64,000 bases of DNA from Mactra quadrangularis (taxonomy: Eukaryota; Mollusca; Bivalvia; Venerida; Mactridae), in the NCBI GenBank assembly GCA_025267735.1, contig CM046294.1, positions 42,531,570 to 42,595,569 of the forward strand. The letters run 5' to 3'. Made by a program: the position numbers and the translations under genes. A model generated the notes under the pieces. The model did no database searches, was not told the DNA's origin, and saw only the letters and a program-made list of their open reading frames with translations. Each line of letters opens with the position of its first letter. Position 1 is the stretch's first letter. This document shows positions 23,563 through 33,338 of the stretch, one piece after another.

Positions 23563-24496
23563 GGGTTTAAGAATAGTTAATATTTTAGTTAAATTCACGA
23601 ACGAATAGCTTTAAGCCTAAAAACCACTTTATTTGTGAATGATTTTTATGCCAATGTTCAATGTTTTAGATGCGTTTCAACTTCTTTAAAACTAACGAAA
23701 CACTCAATAAGATTCATCATTATTAACAGTATTATTTACAAATCACTTCAAAACCAAGCAAGATCCATATTAATTTTCATACAAAAAATACTAAAATGCA
23801 TTACTCGCGTCTAAAATGGCGTCTTTGAAAGATTAAGCGTTCATCGATTTACTTCATATCTCGCGCACGACAAAAGAGACATCGCGTGCGAACGTGAAAT
23901 ACTCATAAGAAAGCAACGGTTGGCCATTCAACTTCATTGACTAAGCATAAATCTAAAATGTAAATGGATTATTGAACCGTATGGATCTATTATTATCAGG
24001 AATAGGAAGAAATTTGAAGTCTCATTAGGAAGCCAGATTGATTGATGATGGAATGGCATTCATCTTTTATGGCATTTAGTACGCAAACGGTCTTACTGAC
24101 CTTTGTACTGAGAGCGCTAAGCATCATGGGTAAAAATCGTTATTTACCTGGAAACACGTGGCAATGTTTTTATTCTAATAATTTCTCCGTACAACTGTAT
24201 TGAACATATTGAATTATGTTTTTTGTGACTATTCAATATAATATTGATATGCAAGAAAGTATGCTTGTGAACTAAATCTTTTACAGCGGTCCTTTCACAT
24301 CTATACTAACGTGTCAACATGATTCAACATGGCGTCTTAATGTCCGAGCTTATTGTCCGAGCTTATTTGTAATGAATGACCGAGGAGTTCAAAATGAAGC
24401 GTCACGTGGTGTAAACACCTTTAGATTTATACCCCCATTAATCTTATTTACATATACTTTCAGATAATCTTACAGTTCACTGAATAGACAAATAGG
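23563..24496. other. Region upstream of the GPCR gene
   Basis: No coding exon is seen. A pyrimidine-rich stretch ending CTTTCAG at 24463, and a second AG at 24475, resemble splice acceptors shortly before the receptor start codon, so a 5'-UTR intron is likely. A fragment near 24340-24400 (GACCGAGGAGTTC) matches the GTAGCGTGTTCAG MITE family. Confidence 0.4.
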
Positions 24497-25663
24497 ATGA
24501 ACGTGACAACAGAGGACTTCACCATGACCACTGAGGAATATGTTAATGATACGCTAATTGAAAACACTACGACTACGCAAATCATTTCTGGCCATTACGA
24601 TGCTGAGGAATTCCTCGAAGCGGTCATAGTTCCAATACTGTTTGCAATTATATTCCTAATTGGAGTAATTGGCAATACAGCTTTGATATTCACCGTACTG
24701 CGGAACAAATCGATGCGAAACACTCCGAATATATTCGTCGTCAGTTTGTCAGCGGGAGATTTATTGCTGTTGCTGTTTTCTGTGCCGTTTTCATCAACAT
24801 TTTACACCATGAAGTCTTGGCCATTTGGTGAAGGTGTTTGCAGGTTTAATGAATTCATGCAGACTTTATCAGTTGGTGTTTCTGTGTTTACTTTAACCGC
24901 GTTAAGCGGTGACCGATTCATCGCCATAGTTCATCCAATGAGCAAACATACTGGCAAGCCAACTTTAATCACGGTAGGGACAGTTATTGGAATTTGGATA
25001 CTGTCAGTGGTATTGGCAATCCCTGACGCTGTCACAAGCGAAGAGAGGTTTATGCCTCATCACAATGAAGGCAATGTTACCATGTTAATTGCAATATGTA
25101 TGGTGTACCCAATTGGCATGGAACCTGAATGGTACGGACAGTTTCATTCAATGGCGAAGTTCTGTATATTCTTTGCTATACCTTTGCTGATCATTGCTAT
25201 ATTCTACGCCCTGATGGCTCGAATTTTAATTCTAAGTAGTCGGGAAATGCCGTGTGAGTCCATGAAAGATTCGGTTATGAATCAACAACAGAAACGACAA
25301 GTACAAGCCCGGCTGAAAGTGGCAAAGGTGGTATTGTCATTTGTATTTATATTCGTCATTTGTTGGCTTCCACGTCACATCTCTATTCTGCTACACCATT
25401 TCTCGGATATTCAATACAACATGTTTCTACACGTGTTGAAAATCACGTCATTTTGTCTTACCTACATATACTCCTGTGTCAACCCATACGCTCTTTACTT
25501 TTTGAGTAGCCAGTTCAGAAAATATTATAACCGGTATTTATTTTGTTGCTGCCCAAAGCAGTATGGACGTCTTTCTACGGAACAATCTAATATGTATCAT
25601 TTTAACAGTACGGTACGAAGTACAACATATACTGGCGTCGTTCAATCTCAATCCATGTGCTAA
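24497..25663 (+). CDS. Bombesin/CCHamide-type neuropeptide G protein-coupled receptor
   Basis: Complete 388-residue rhodopsin-class receptor in a single coding exon. The N-terminus has likely N-glycosylation sites (N2, N17, N23). Class A landmarks are present: GN at 59-60 (TM1), SLSAGD with D88 (TM2), C115 and C201 for the extracellular disulfide, DRF at 139-141 in place of DRY, W167 (TM4), P229 (TM5), CWLP at 289-292 (TM6), and NPYALYFLS from 329 (TM7), followed by a Cys cluster at ~352-354 suited to palmitoylation. The segments SVGVSVFTLTALS, VPFSSTFYT and NPYALY(F/L)LS…FRK are characteristic of the bombesin/GRP, CCHamide and endothelin-B-like receptor group. It should act at the plasma membrane on a peptide ligand, coupling to a G protein. 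The exact ligand and G protein cannot be read from sequence. The start is the first ATG after stops and lies close after acceptor-like sites. Confidence 0.93.
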   Translation: MNVTTEDFTMTTEEYVNDTLIENTTTTQIISGHYDAEEFLEAVIVPILFAIIFLIGVIGNTALIFTVLRNKSMRNTPNIFVVSLSAGDLLLLLFSVPFSSTFYTMKSWPFGEGVCRFNEFMQTLSVGVSVFTLTALSGDRFIAIVHPMSKHTGKPTLITVGTVIGIWILSVVLAIPDAVTSEERFMPHHNEGNVTMLIAICMVYPIGMEPEWYGQFHSMAKFCIFFAIPLLIIAIFYALMARILILSSREMPCESMKDSVMNQQQKRQVQARLKVAKVVLSFVFIFVICWLPRHISILLHHFSDIQYNMFLHVLKITSFCLTYIYSCVNPYALYFLSSQFRKYYNRYLFCCCPKQYGRLSTEQSNMYHFNSTVRSTTYTGVVQSQSMC

Positions 25664-25895
25664 TGTGCTAGAACAGTCTTCTGTGGGTGAAAAAAATCTT
25701 AGACGGTTTATAATTTTATTTTCTCAATACAAATCAAGAACTATTTCTACAGTTGTATAATATCACCATACCACGGTAAGCGGACTGACGTCATAATGCG
25801 TAAACACCACGATTCAGTTATTTTGTGTTCTGCTTCATGTGTGTTGAGGATACATGATAGAATGAAAATCTTTATGTATTTTCTTTAGTGGTCAG

Positions 25896-26495
25896 TGGCC
25901 TGTTCAATTGCCCTAAACGTTCCAAAACGTTTCGTAACGACACATTCGGAACTCCTCGGCCATTCGCTGCGAATAATCTCGGACCTATTTAGACGCTAGT
26001 TTGAAACTACCGGTGTTGAAGTAAACAAATATACGATCATTTATAGTTCGAACAAAAAAAACAATGTTTATAATAACAATACAATAAATTATCCACGACG
26101 AGGGACGCACAGGATGACAATAACATAAACATGTGATTTGTTTTACGATTGTCCTAGTTGTTGGTGTAATGGAAAATATATTTACCATTACAAGCATGAT
26201 TTACCAAGAAATGGTGGTATCCATCAGGCTAATTTTATTAAAATAAATTACACACATTTTATTTTCAATACTGCCTACCCCTGAAATGGATTGTCTCATT
26301 TTTAATGTTTACCCAAACACGTTTTTTTTGTACGCACTATAGGCAATGAGTGATGTTACGTTCTTAGTCCATAAATTTTGAAACATCACTCATGCCTTAA
26401 CGATCGTATATTTGTTTATTAGATTAGATTATTCGCAGTTCTGAATGTATCGTTACGGAACGTTTTGAAACGTTTAGGGTAACTGAACACGCTGC
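25896..26495. mobile_element. GTAGCGTGTTCAG-family MITE, expanded copy
   Basis: The left end TGGCCTGTTCAATTGCC and right end GGTAACTGAACACGCTGCA are inverted, with the family landmarks CGGAACTCCTCGGCCATTCG and GCAATGAGTGATGTT. Compared with 11828-12146, ~290 extra bases lie between 26042 and 26340, bounded by TATAGT and ACTATA, suggesting a nested insertion. Confidence 0.7.
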
Positions 26496-26942
26496 AGGTA
26501 TGTTGTGGATTATACAACGGCGGGGCTTTGTTGGATTGCTCCTACGTATTAAATTTCCCATCATTTTATAATGGATACATATATAATGTATACAACGCCG
26601 AGGCATATATTATTTATGAATCTCTACTTATAGAAGAGATTTTTATGTAACAAGACAAGATTGAAGTAAAAAATCCTCCAAAAGTTCTACAAATGTGATT
26701 TTGAGAAACAATGAACATGCATACTGATAATAATTGTATTATAATTAAAGCTTGATTTGAACTTTTACAATGATTTGATTCAAATATAACCGAGTTACGT
26801 TGTGTTTAGATTTTGTTATGAGGACATTTTGTATCATTACTTCCATGGATGAATCTGAATTGCAGAATCCTACGGTAAAGATTTTTTACCGATAACTTAG
26901 AAGGGCACTGCATATCATTTTCTATACGTTTTGGCATAATTA
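26496..26942. other. Intergenic, no gene seen
   Basis: AT-rich sequence between two transposon remnants; nothing coding is supported. Confidence 0.4.
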
Positions 26943-27317
26943 CAGTACCCACCAAAAGTTTGGAGACATTTTCAGATTGTAGGCCTGTTGAATAGTTTTT
27001 AGCTAACATTTGATAACTGTTTATTTTGAAATGCTTTGCAGTTTCGCATTATTTTTTTGGTGATCATTATTATTATAACAGAGACAACAAAAAAAGCATA
27101 AAACTTTGTTCTGGAAAATTATTACAATAAACGTGGTTTTGGAGGATTTATGATGTCAGATGCTGAATCTTATAAAGTGTTGCATTCATGAAATTTGTTT
27201 TTATTTTATAACAAAACATATCTAAATATATTAAAAATATTGTTTCTACAAAAGGAATCGTCAAAATTCAAGAACTGTGGTAAATTTCTTTTGTCTCCAA
27301 ACTTTTGGTGGGTACTG
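26943..27317. mobile_element. Tc1/mariner-type MITE with TA target duplication
   Basis: Perfect inverted ends of ~25 bp beginning CAGTACCCACCAAAAGTTTG and ending CAAACTTTTGGTGGGTACTG, each flanked by TA (26941-26942 and 27318-27319). The CAGT start and TA duplication are typical of Tc1/mariner. The 375-bp interior has no transposase frame. Confidence 0.9.
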
Positions 27318-28332
27318 TATATTATATGCATTACTTAAATTAATCATAACAGATATAGACCTATAAATTGTGTTTTATTTGTTAAACAACGTTGTTAGCT
27401 GCCTTGAATGAGACGTAACGCCACATTCGGAACTCCTCGGCCATTCGCTACGAATAACCGTGAAAGGTCGAGGTGTTCCGAATGGTACCGCCAATGACAG
27501 ACTTAACAAAACTTGACGTTTGAAAGAAACATGAATGGTTTGTCTGTGTACGACCGATGCTTTATCTCCGACATGACGTTGACCGAAGGCGTCCGACACG
27601 GTTCGGAGACAAAACCGTCTGAATAAAGTCTTCAATCATGCCGGTCGCTTATGTCGTTGACTTTAAATAAATCATTTACGTCTATCGACTCGTACTAAGG
27701 GTATATTTTGTAAATAATATTTCTGTGAAAAAATGATTATTGATATAGTATATATTTTACAATAGATTCGTTTTCGTATATTGCTGTTTTTTATTTGTTG
27801 TGATCGTGCAAACGTTTTGTTAAATATTTGTTTTGAGAGGTATTGTTTATTGAATAAAGAAATCCTGTAAAAAGTTGTTTGGAATTATATTTGAAAAAGC
27901 TTCATTCCCCTGCAACATTGAAATATACTCCTACGCAGCAAAATCAACAGAAAGAATGATTTTGCGAAAAAAAAAGAACGCCACATACAGATAACATCAA
28001 AATAACCAAAGTTGTTTCCACCTTGGACCGAACAGTTGCAAAATTATTGCTTTTTTTACTTACAAAACAAGGTTTTAGGAGCTCCAAGATTGCACTTGCC
28101 ACAACAGGTTCATATAAGAACCAATTAAAACAAACTGTCTCGTTAAAAAAAAACTTTAACCCACCTTTCAATTACAATCTTGAGAGCAAAAATAACCATA
28201 AAAGGCAAAAGTAAACTAAAGACACCACTATTTAATGATTATTACTATTATTCTTATAATAGGCCTATGATTTGAAACATCCATTTATAAATATATACCA
28301 GTATGTGTCTTCAAAAAACGGTAAGCTTTAAG
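27318..28332. other. Intergenic with repeat fragments
   Basis: 27415-27490 is a fragment of the GTAGCGTGTTCAG MITE family (CGGAACTCCTCGGCCATTCG). 28085-28200 belongs to a small repeat (E) that recurs at 32492-32605 and 44562-44680, recognised by CAACAGGTTC and AACTTTAACCYACCTTTCA. No gene is seen. Confidence 0.5.
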
Positions 28333-28871
28333 CAGGGCTCGAATTTAAGCTCGCATACTCGCAAAATGCGAGGGGATTTTAGAAATTGCAAATAACTTTT
28401 ATTTTAACTCGCAAATTTTTGCGAGTTGAAATCGCGGCAAAAGTATTACCGTGTAACTAATGAGGCTCAAATCAGCAATGGAACGGCCAGAAAGATCGAT
28501 AGTATGATATTTTTGCTTTACTTTCATGCATTGCTATATGATACAATGTGTGTCGTATGTATACGTGTCACTGACGTCAAAAGTTAAGTTCTGGCGTATT
28601 GATAAGTTCACTGATACGTCTGCAAATCATGATAACTTGGTAGCAACTAAGTCCAATTGTGGTAGATCTATTAATAAATTGTGTACATGTATGTGATCCA
28701 AATATGTGAAGTATTTTAGATAATTATGTGAAATGGGTGACTTAAAATCTGACACTGCTCGTAGAGTAAAAAATTTGGAGAGAAAAATGCGAGCTTTTTC
28801 ATTTTGCGACTTGAAATAAAATCAACTCGCAAAAATTTGCAAGTTTCGTTTTTTGTTAAATTCGAGCCTTG
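28333..28871. mobile_element. hAT-like MITE with CAGGGCTCGAATTTAA ends
   Basis: The left end CAGGGCTCGAATTTAAG and right end TTAAATTCGAGCCTTG are inverted. Subterminal GCGAG/CTCGC motifs repeat in both orientations. The flanks GCTTTAAG and TTTTAAGT share a core TTTAAG, an imperfect target duplication, so the hAT assignment is tentative. Confidence 0.7.
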
Positions 28872-29028
28872 TTTTAAGTCACAATTATTGAATGAACAGT
28901 TAAAAGTTTGGACTGTATAAAGATTATTGTTTAAGCCGATTTCTTAAAAAAAGAGGTGGTTTTGTTAATTAATGATATTTCCCAATTAAGCTCTATTTCT
29001 ATATGTGCAAGTTCTCAAAAGGTCAAAG

Positions 29029-29630
29029 ATTGGAGGTCTCAGATTATAGGTCTCATATTTGAGGTCCCAGATTTGAGCCCTTAGATTGGAGGACTCTAAT
29101 TGGAGGTCTCAAAATGAAGCCCTCAGATAGGAGCCCTCATATTGGAGCCATCAGTTTTGAGGCCTCAGATTGGAGCCCTTAGAATGGAAGTCTAAGATTG
29201 AAGCCCTCAAAATCGAGATCTCTGATTAGAGGTCTCATATTGGAGGTCTTAGATTAGAGGTTTCAGAATATAGGTCTCAGATTGAAGCCCTCAGATTAGA
29301 GGTCTCATATTGGAGGTCTTAGATTAGACGCCTTATTTTAGAGCCCTCAGATTGAAGGTCTCAGTATTGAGGTCTCATATTTGATGTCTCAGATTGGATC
29401 CCTCATATTGGAAGTCTAAGATTAAAGTCCTCAGATTCGAGGTCTCAGATTAAAGCCGTCAAATTAGAAGTCTCATATTGGAGGTCTCAGATTGGAGGTC
29501 TCATATTGGAGGTCTCATATTAGAGGTCTCATATTGGAGGTCTCATATTGGAGGGCTCAGATTCGAGGTTTCAGATTCGAGGTATCAGACTGAAGTTCTC
29601 ATATTGGAGCCCTCAGTTTTGAGGTCTTAT
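29029..29630 (+). repeat. 14-bp minisatellite (ATTGGAGGTCTCAG)
   Basis: About 600 bp of tandem ATTGGAGGTCTCA(G/T) units, most homogeneous at 29465-29580 and drifting to GAAGCCCTCAG-type variants to the left. The open frame on it (29478-29684) is the unit read in frame and is not a gene. It abuts the left edge of the duplicated C1q block. Confidence 0.92.
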
Positions 29631-30212
29631 TTAGACAGTTTTTTGGACATGCGTCTTTACCAGTACTTACAGGAGTACAATTAGTCGACAAGATTTTCTC
29701 TGCGGAGGAAAATTGGCACAAATTTTCGATCATTAATGAATCTACCTATCACGAACTTGTATCAGAAGTCCAATAGTAGAACGCGCTCCAGAATCAAGAG
29801 GTTCCGGATTCGAACCAACTACTTCCACTGGTAACCTACTTAAGCAAGAAATTTACTGATATATTTTTTTCTATACTAGATGTTAAGGGTACGGTGCCTG
29901 ACATCTGCTTGAAGAATTTAGCTTAACATATATCCTATCTTAAACAGAATGAATTGTAACTTGAAAATTAAATGCATCTAACGCTAGGAAAGTAAAAACA
30001 TACAGATTAATATAGATCTCGAAAACTTAAACTTCCTGGGAGAAAAGATCGATATAATTGATCGAATTGTCATGAAATGATGTTACCTGCCGAGGCCGGG
30101 AAACGAACTTACAACTCTCGAGCAAGTAACTCTTGTGAATATAAGTAATTTATATTTTGAGTTACCTCCCTTACACTAATTTTGTTCGATGCTTCTATTT
30201 TTTATTATAACA

Positions 30213-30220
30213 TATAAATA
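30213..30220 (+). promoter_or_regulatory. Candidate TATA box of C1q gene G1
   Basis: TATAAATA lies 123 bp before the G1 start codon. The identical motif lies the same distance before G5 (42301-42308). Position and conservation fit a core promoter, though block duplication alone would also conserve it. Confidence 0.45.
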
Positions 30221-30335
30221 TGGAAGTGTGCTAACACGATTTTGATAATCTTTGATCTTTGTTTACGACAGTAAATACATGTAGATGTTTCAATTTTTCA
30301 TTTTAGACTTTGCGATTGCCTTCTAACGGTGCAAT

Positions 30336-31785
30336 ATGTCAGTCTTTAGAGGAATAGTTTTTCTGTTTTGTTTTATATTCCTGAGTGGTATAGTAACCAG
30401 TGAAAATGAAATGGATTTTAAACTGCCTGATAATTTGAAAGTTGAAATCAATAAATATGTTTCTGGCATAGTTGGACAGTTAACTGAAAAATATGAAAAC
30501 AGGATAAAATCCCTCGAACAGCGTATTACTGTATTGGAATCTAATGAACATCATCCCCATCAAGACAAACAGAATGGACCTGCACGGACTGGACATGATC
30601 AGGATGGACAAGACAGCGCAAACATTGACCAAGGTGATGCAGTCGTTTCTCTAACTCAGTCTGATGGAGCCCTCTGGATTGGAAATAACCAAGTTGGACA
30701 AAACGGCATTGACATTCAACCGGGGACAGAAGCAGCTCCTGTTAACGAATTGTTGAAGTCTGCGAATCCCGCTAAAGTTACAGAATACACACAACATTCG
30801 TCTAGACGTCGCAACAGTTCATTTAAACAGCAGAATGTACCAGGGATTGTCCATCCAGAATTTTTATCTCGTAAGTTATTATTCTATATTGTTGGTATTT
30901 TATTTGTATATATAAGACCCCATTGAGGAAGAGTTTAGCACTATAAGGCACCACCTAGCAATATCTTAAGCAACGGTTTGCTACAATCTAGGAAACACAT
31001 TATCCTAGGTAGTATTTGCTTGCAAATATTTCTCTCGCTAGCTTAAAACATTTGGAACACCGTCGTTGTGAGTAAAGATTAAGGAAACTGTGCAGAAAAC
31101 TGTGTTTATTGAGACGACAGACGTGCATTGTCTAATATTGATAACCGAGCTGAAATCTGATTTAAGATATAAATTTATAACAGTCAGGAGTAAATATGGG
31201 TTTTGCCATCTTTTTGACATTGAGTCACGTTGTTGCAATCTGTCTATACATACTTGATTCATAATCGAGTCTGCGGTGTAAACTCACGCTAAGACCAAGT
31301 ACTAAACATGCAACATGTTTAATTACTAACAAGGGTAATAAGCCGATAACCTATAAAAACGTTACCGACTGAACTAAGTCTGTATATTTTTAGGTGACAG
31401 TCGCCAAGTTCAAACCAAAGTAGCATTCTTTGCCACACTTACTAATCAACTTGACAACATGAGGGCTTACCAAGACATACCATTTGACAATGTGGTCACT
31501 AATGTAGGCAATGGTTACAACAGTCTTCATGGTACCTTCATCGCGCCTGTTTCTGGAGTTTATGTATTTGGTGTGATACTAAGGCAGAATACAGATATAT
31601 CATACGGGCAATTTTTTGTAAATGGAAATGTTATAGCTAGAATCCAAGTTAAGTCCCAGTCTTCCATGTTGATCGTTGTACATCTTCAACAAGGAGATGA
31701 CGTTTACGTGAAAAATATGTTACCCGGAGGTGCCATTTATGGATACAATTATTCCGCTTTTTCTGGATTTTTGTTGTATCAATGA
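30336..31785 (+). CDS. C1q gene G1: secreted coiled-coil C1q-domain protein
   Basis: Two coding exons, 30336-30870 and 31394-31785, joined through a phase-1 intron (donor CTC|GTAAGT, acceptor TTTTTAG|GTGAC), giving 308 residues. Residues 1-22 form a signal peptide ending VTS before EN. Residues ~30-72 form a heptad-like coiled coil (INKYVSGIVGQLTEKYENRI …LEQRI). A hydrophilic Asn/Gln/Asp-rich linker follows to ~178. Exon 2 carries a C1q domain (~130 residues) with KVAFFATLT, FDNVVTNVGNGYN, FIAPVSGVYVF, HLQQGDDVYV and the closing FSGFLLYQ. There is no collagen region, as is usual for bivalve C1q-like proteins, so trimerisation would rest on the coiled coil and C1q domain. The likely role is secreted innate recognition; the ligand is unknown. 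G5 is its duplicate. Confidence 0.92.
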
Positions 31786-32087
31786 ATTATCATTAAACAC
31801 TTAGATATTTCTGATCAGTTAATTTTTTTCATGTTTATTTTTTTTATCTAATCTAAACATTAACTTTTTCAATAGCTAATTTATTGCTGACGACTTCTCG
31901 CAGACGGCTTCCCTACCGTTATGTATTTTTCTGTACTTACATGAGAACAGTCAGAAATAAAATTCTCTCGGTAGAGTTGTAAGAACGAAGACAATAATTT
32001 AACTGTACTTGTTCGCATATTTGGTTCAATATTAAAGACATTATGTCAACATGAATTCTTACGACAGTTTGAAAGTCTTGTATTTTT
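31786..32087. other. G1 3' flank
   Basis: Shared with the flanks of G4 and G5 (GCTAATTTATTGCTGACGAC). It should include the 3' UTR; no AATAAA lies immediately after the stop. Confidence 0.5.
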
Positions 32088-32322
32088 CTTTTTTTCTCAA
32101 CTGTCAAAACATGAATAATTTCACGGTGAATGCTTTTGTTAACATTATCGTCGTGATACATTTATGAGTTTCCGAAAGTGTGTATTGTGATTGTGTTAAG
32201 CTGTTTATTCAGTATGATTTGTTTTAGTCAAGATATATCTGTTATCAATTAGGCCACCAGTAAAAAAACAAAGCATTCAGTCACCGTGAAATTATTCAAG
32301 CTTTGACAGTTGAGAAAAAAAC
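32088..32322. mobile_element. MITE, TTTTCTCAACTGTC family, copy 1
   Basis: Inverted ends of ~40 bp: CTCAACTGTCAAAACATGAA … TTTCACGGTGAA on the left, TCACCGTGAAATTATTCAAG … GACAGTTGAG on the right. Other copies: 44158-44391, 50250-50484, 55580-55712 and 56231-56464. Confidence 0.85.
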
Positions 32323-32379
32323 GGACAAAAGATTGTTAAAACTCTAATTTCAGACTCTAGAATTACCTTCTAACGGTAG

Positions 32380-32491
32380 AATATAAAATACCAATTATTC
32401 CTGTACTGTTTGATTTGTTTAAGCGGTTTGGTGACTACTGGTTTTGTAACCAGCCAAAATCAAATAGATTTTAAACTGTCTGAAAATCTAG
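32380..32491 (+). pseudogene. C1q exon-1 remnant, copy 1
   Basis: Matches the start of the exon-1 sequences: TGATTTGTTTAAGCGGTTTG and GATTTTAAACTGTCTGAAAA correspond to the signal peptide and the FKLPENL segment. The start codon is replaced (GAATATAAAATA), an extra ACTGGTTTTGTAACCAG duplication is present, and the exon stops abruptly at repeat E. The same broken piece is present at 44445-44556, so it was dead before the block duplicated. Confidence 0.8.
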
Positions 32492-32704
32492 GGTGCACCA
32501 ATCTAATTCTTGCCCCAACAGGTTCGTGTAGGAACAAATAAAAACAAATTGTGTAGGTAAAAAAACTTTAACCTACCTTTCACTGACAGCGTACCGTGCA
32601 AAACATATAAACACATACAAAGAAATAGCTAATACCATTGCCAACGTAAAATACATTTATTAAATTATACTACAGACACCAAACAATCGCTATAAACAGA
32701 CCGC

Positions 32705-33075
32705 GGTCGTATAGAATCTCTTAGGGTCACTCAGCGGGTCATGTCAAGATGACCTTTCTGTGGACTAATCAATGCGTAGCTTTTATCTAGACTAATACTA
32801 TTTATAGCATCTTGATTTCGTAATATCTATTTTTTTCCGATGTTTGCTAGCTATTATGAAGGGAGTGTAATTCACAGACTGTAATTGGGCGGCTCTTTTC
32901 ATATTGCGTGACGTAGAGGATGTAAAAAGTTACAAACATTATGATTGCGTCAGGAATATTATAATAGGATCAGGGCACCTGAACGTGACTCTCATAATGA
33001 AACAGCCATATTTAAATTAGCGAGTAGGTGTGTAGGAATTTAAGATCTGGTTTTAATCAGTTTGATAGACCAGAG
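32705..33075 (-). repeat. Interspersed repeat family D, copy 2
   Basis: Reverse-oriented match to 15110-15507 (GCGTGACGTAGAGGATGT, AAATTAGCGAGTAGG). Its partner in the duplicated block is 44775-45135. Confidence 0.7.
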
Positions 33076-33338
33076 CAGCTGAAGTAAAATTAGCAATACA
33101 TGTACTACGATGACATAATAAAAGAAAAACTTTTTCTTTGTCTTAAATTGAGGTTATTAAAACAATGACAAAAACTATGCTCTACATGTAAATGTATTTA
33201 GCAACAGTAATTGACATTCACCTATCTAGCAAAAAAGAATTGTGTCAGCACAGTTTTGATTATCTTTGAACTTAGCTTACGACAGTACGTACTTAAAGAT
33301 ATCTTAATTTTTCATTTTTAATTTGGGGTTGCCTTCTT

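Noticed and set aside
24340..24400. Repeated GTCCGAGCTTATT as a regulatory element of the GPCR
   Set aside because: Better explained as a degraded fragment of the GTAGCGTGTTCAG MITE family, which shares GACCGAGGAGTTC nearby.
29478..29684. 68-residue repetitive ORF (EVSDWRSHIGGL…)
   Set aside because: It is the 14-bp minisatellite read through, continuing into unrelated sequence.
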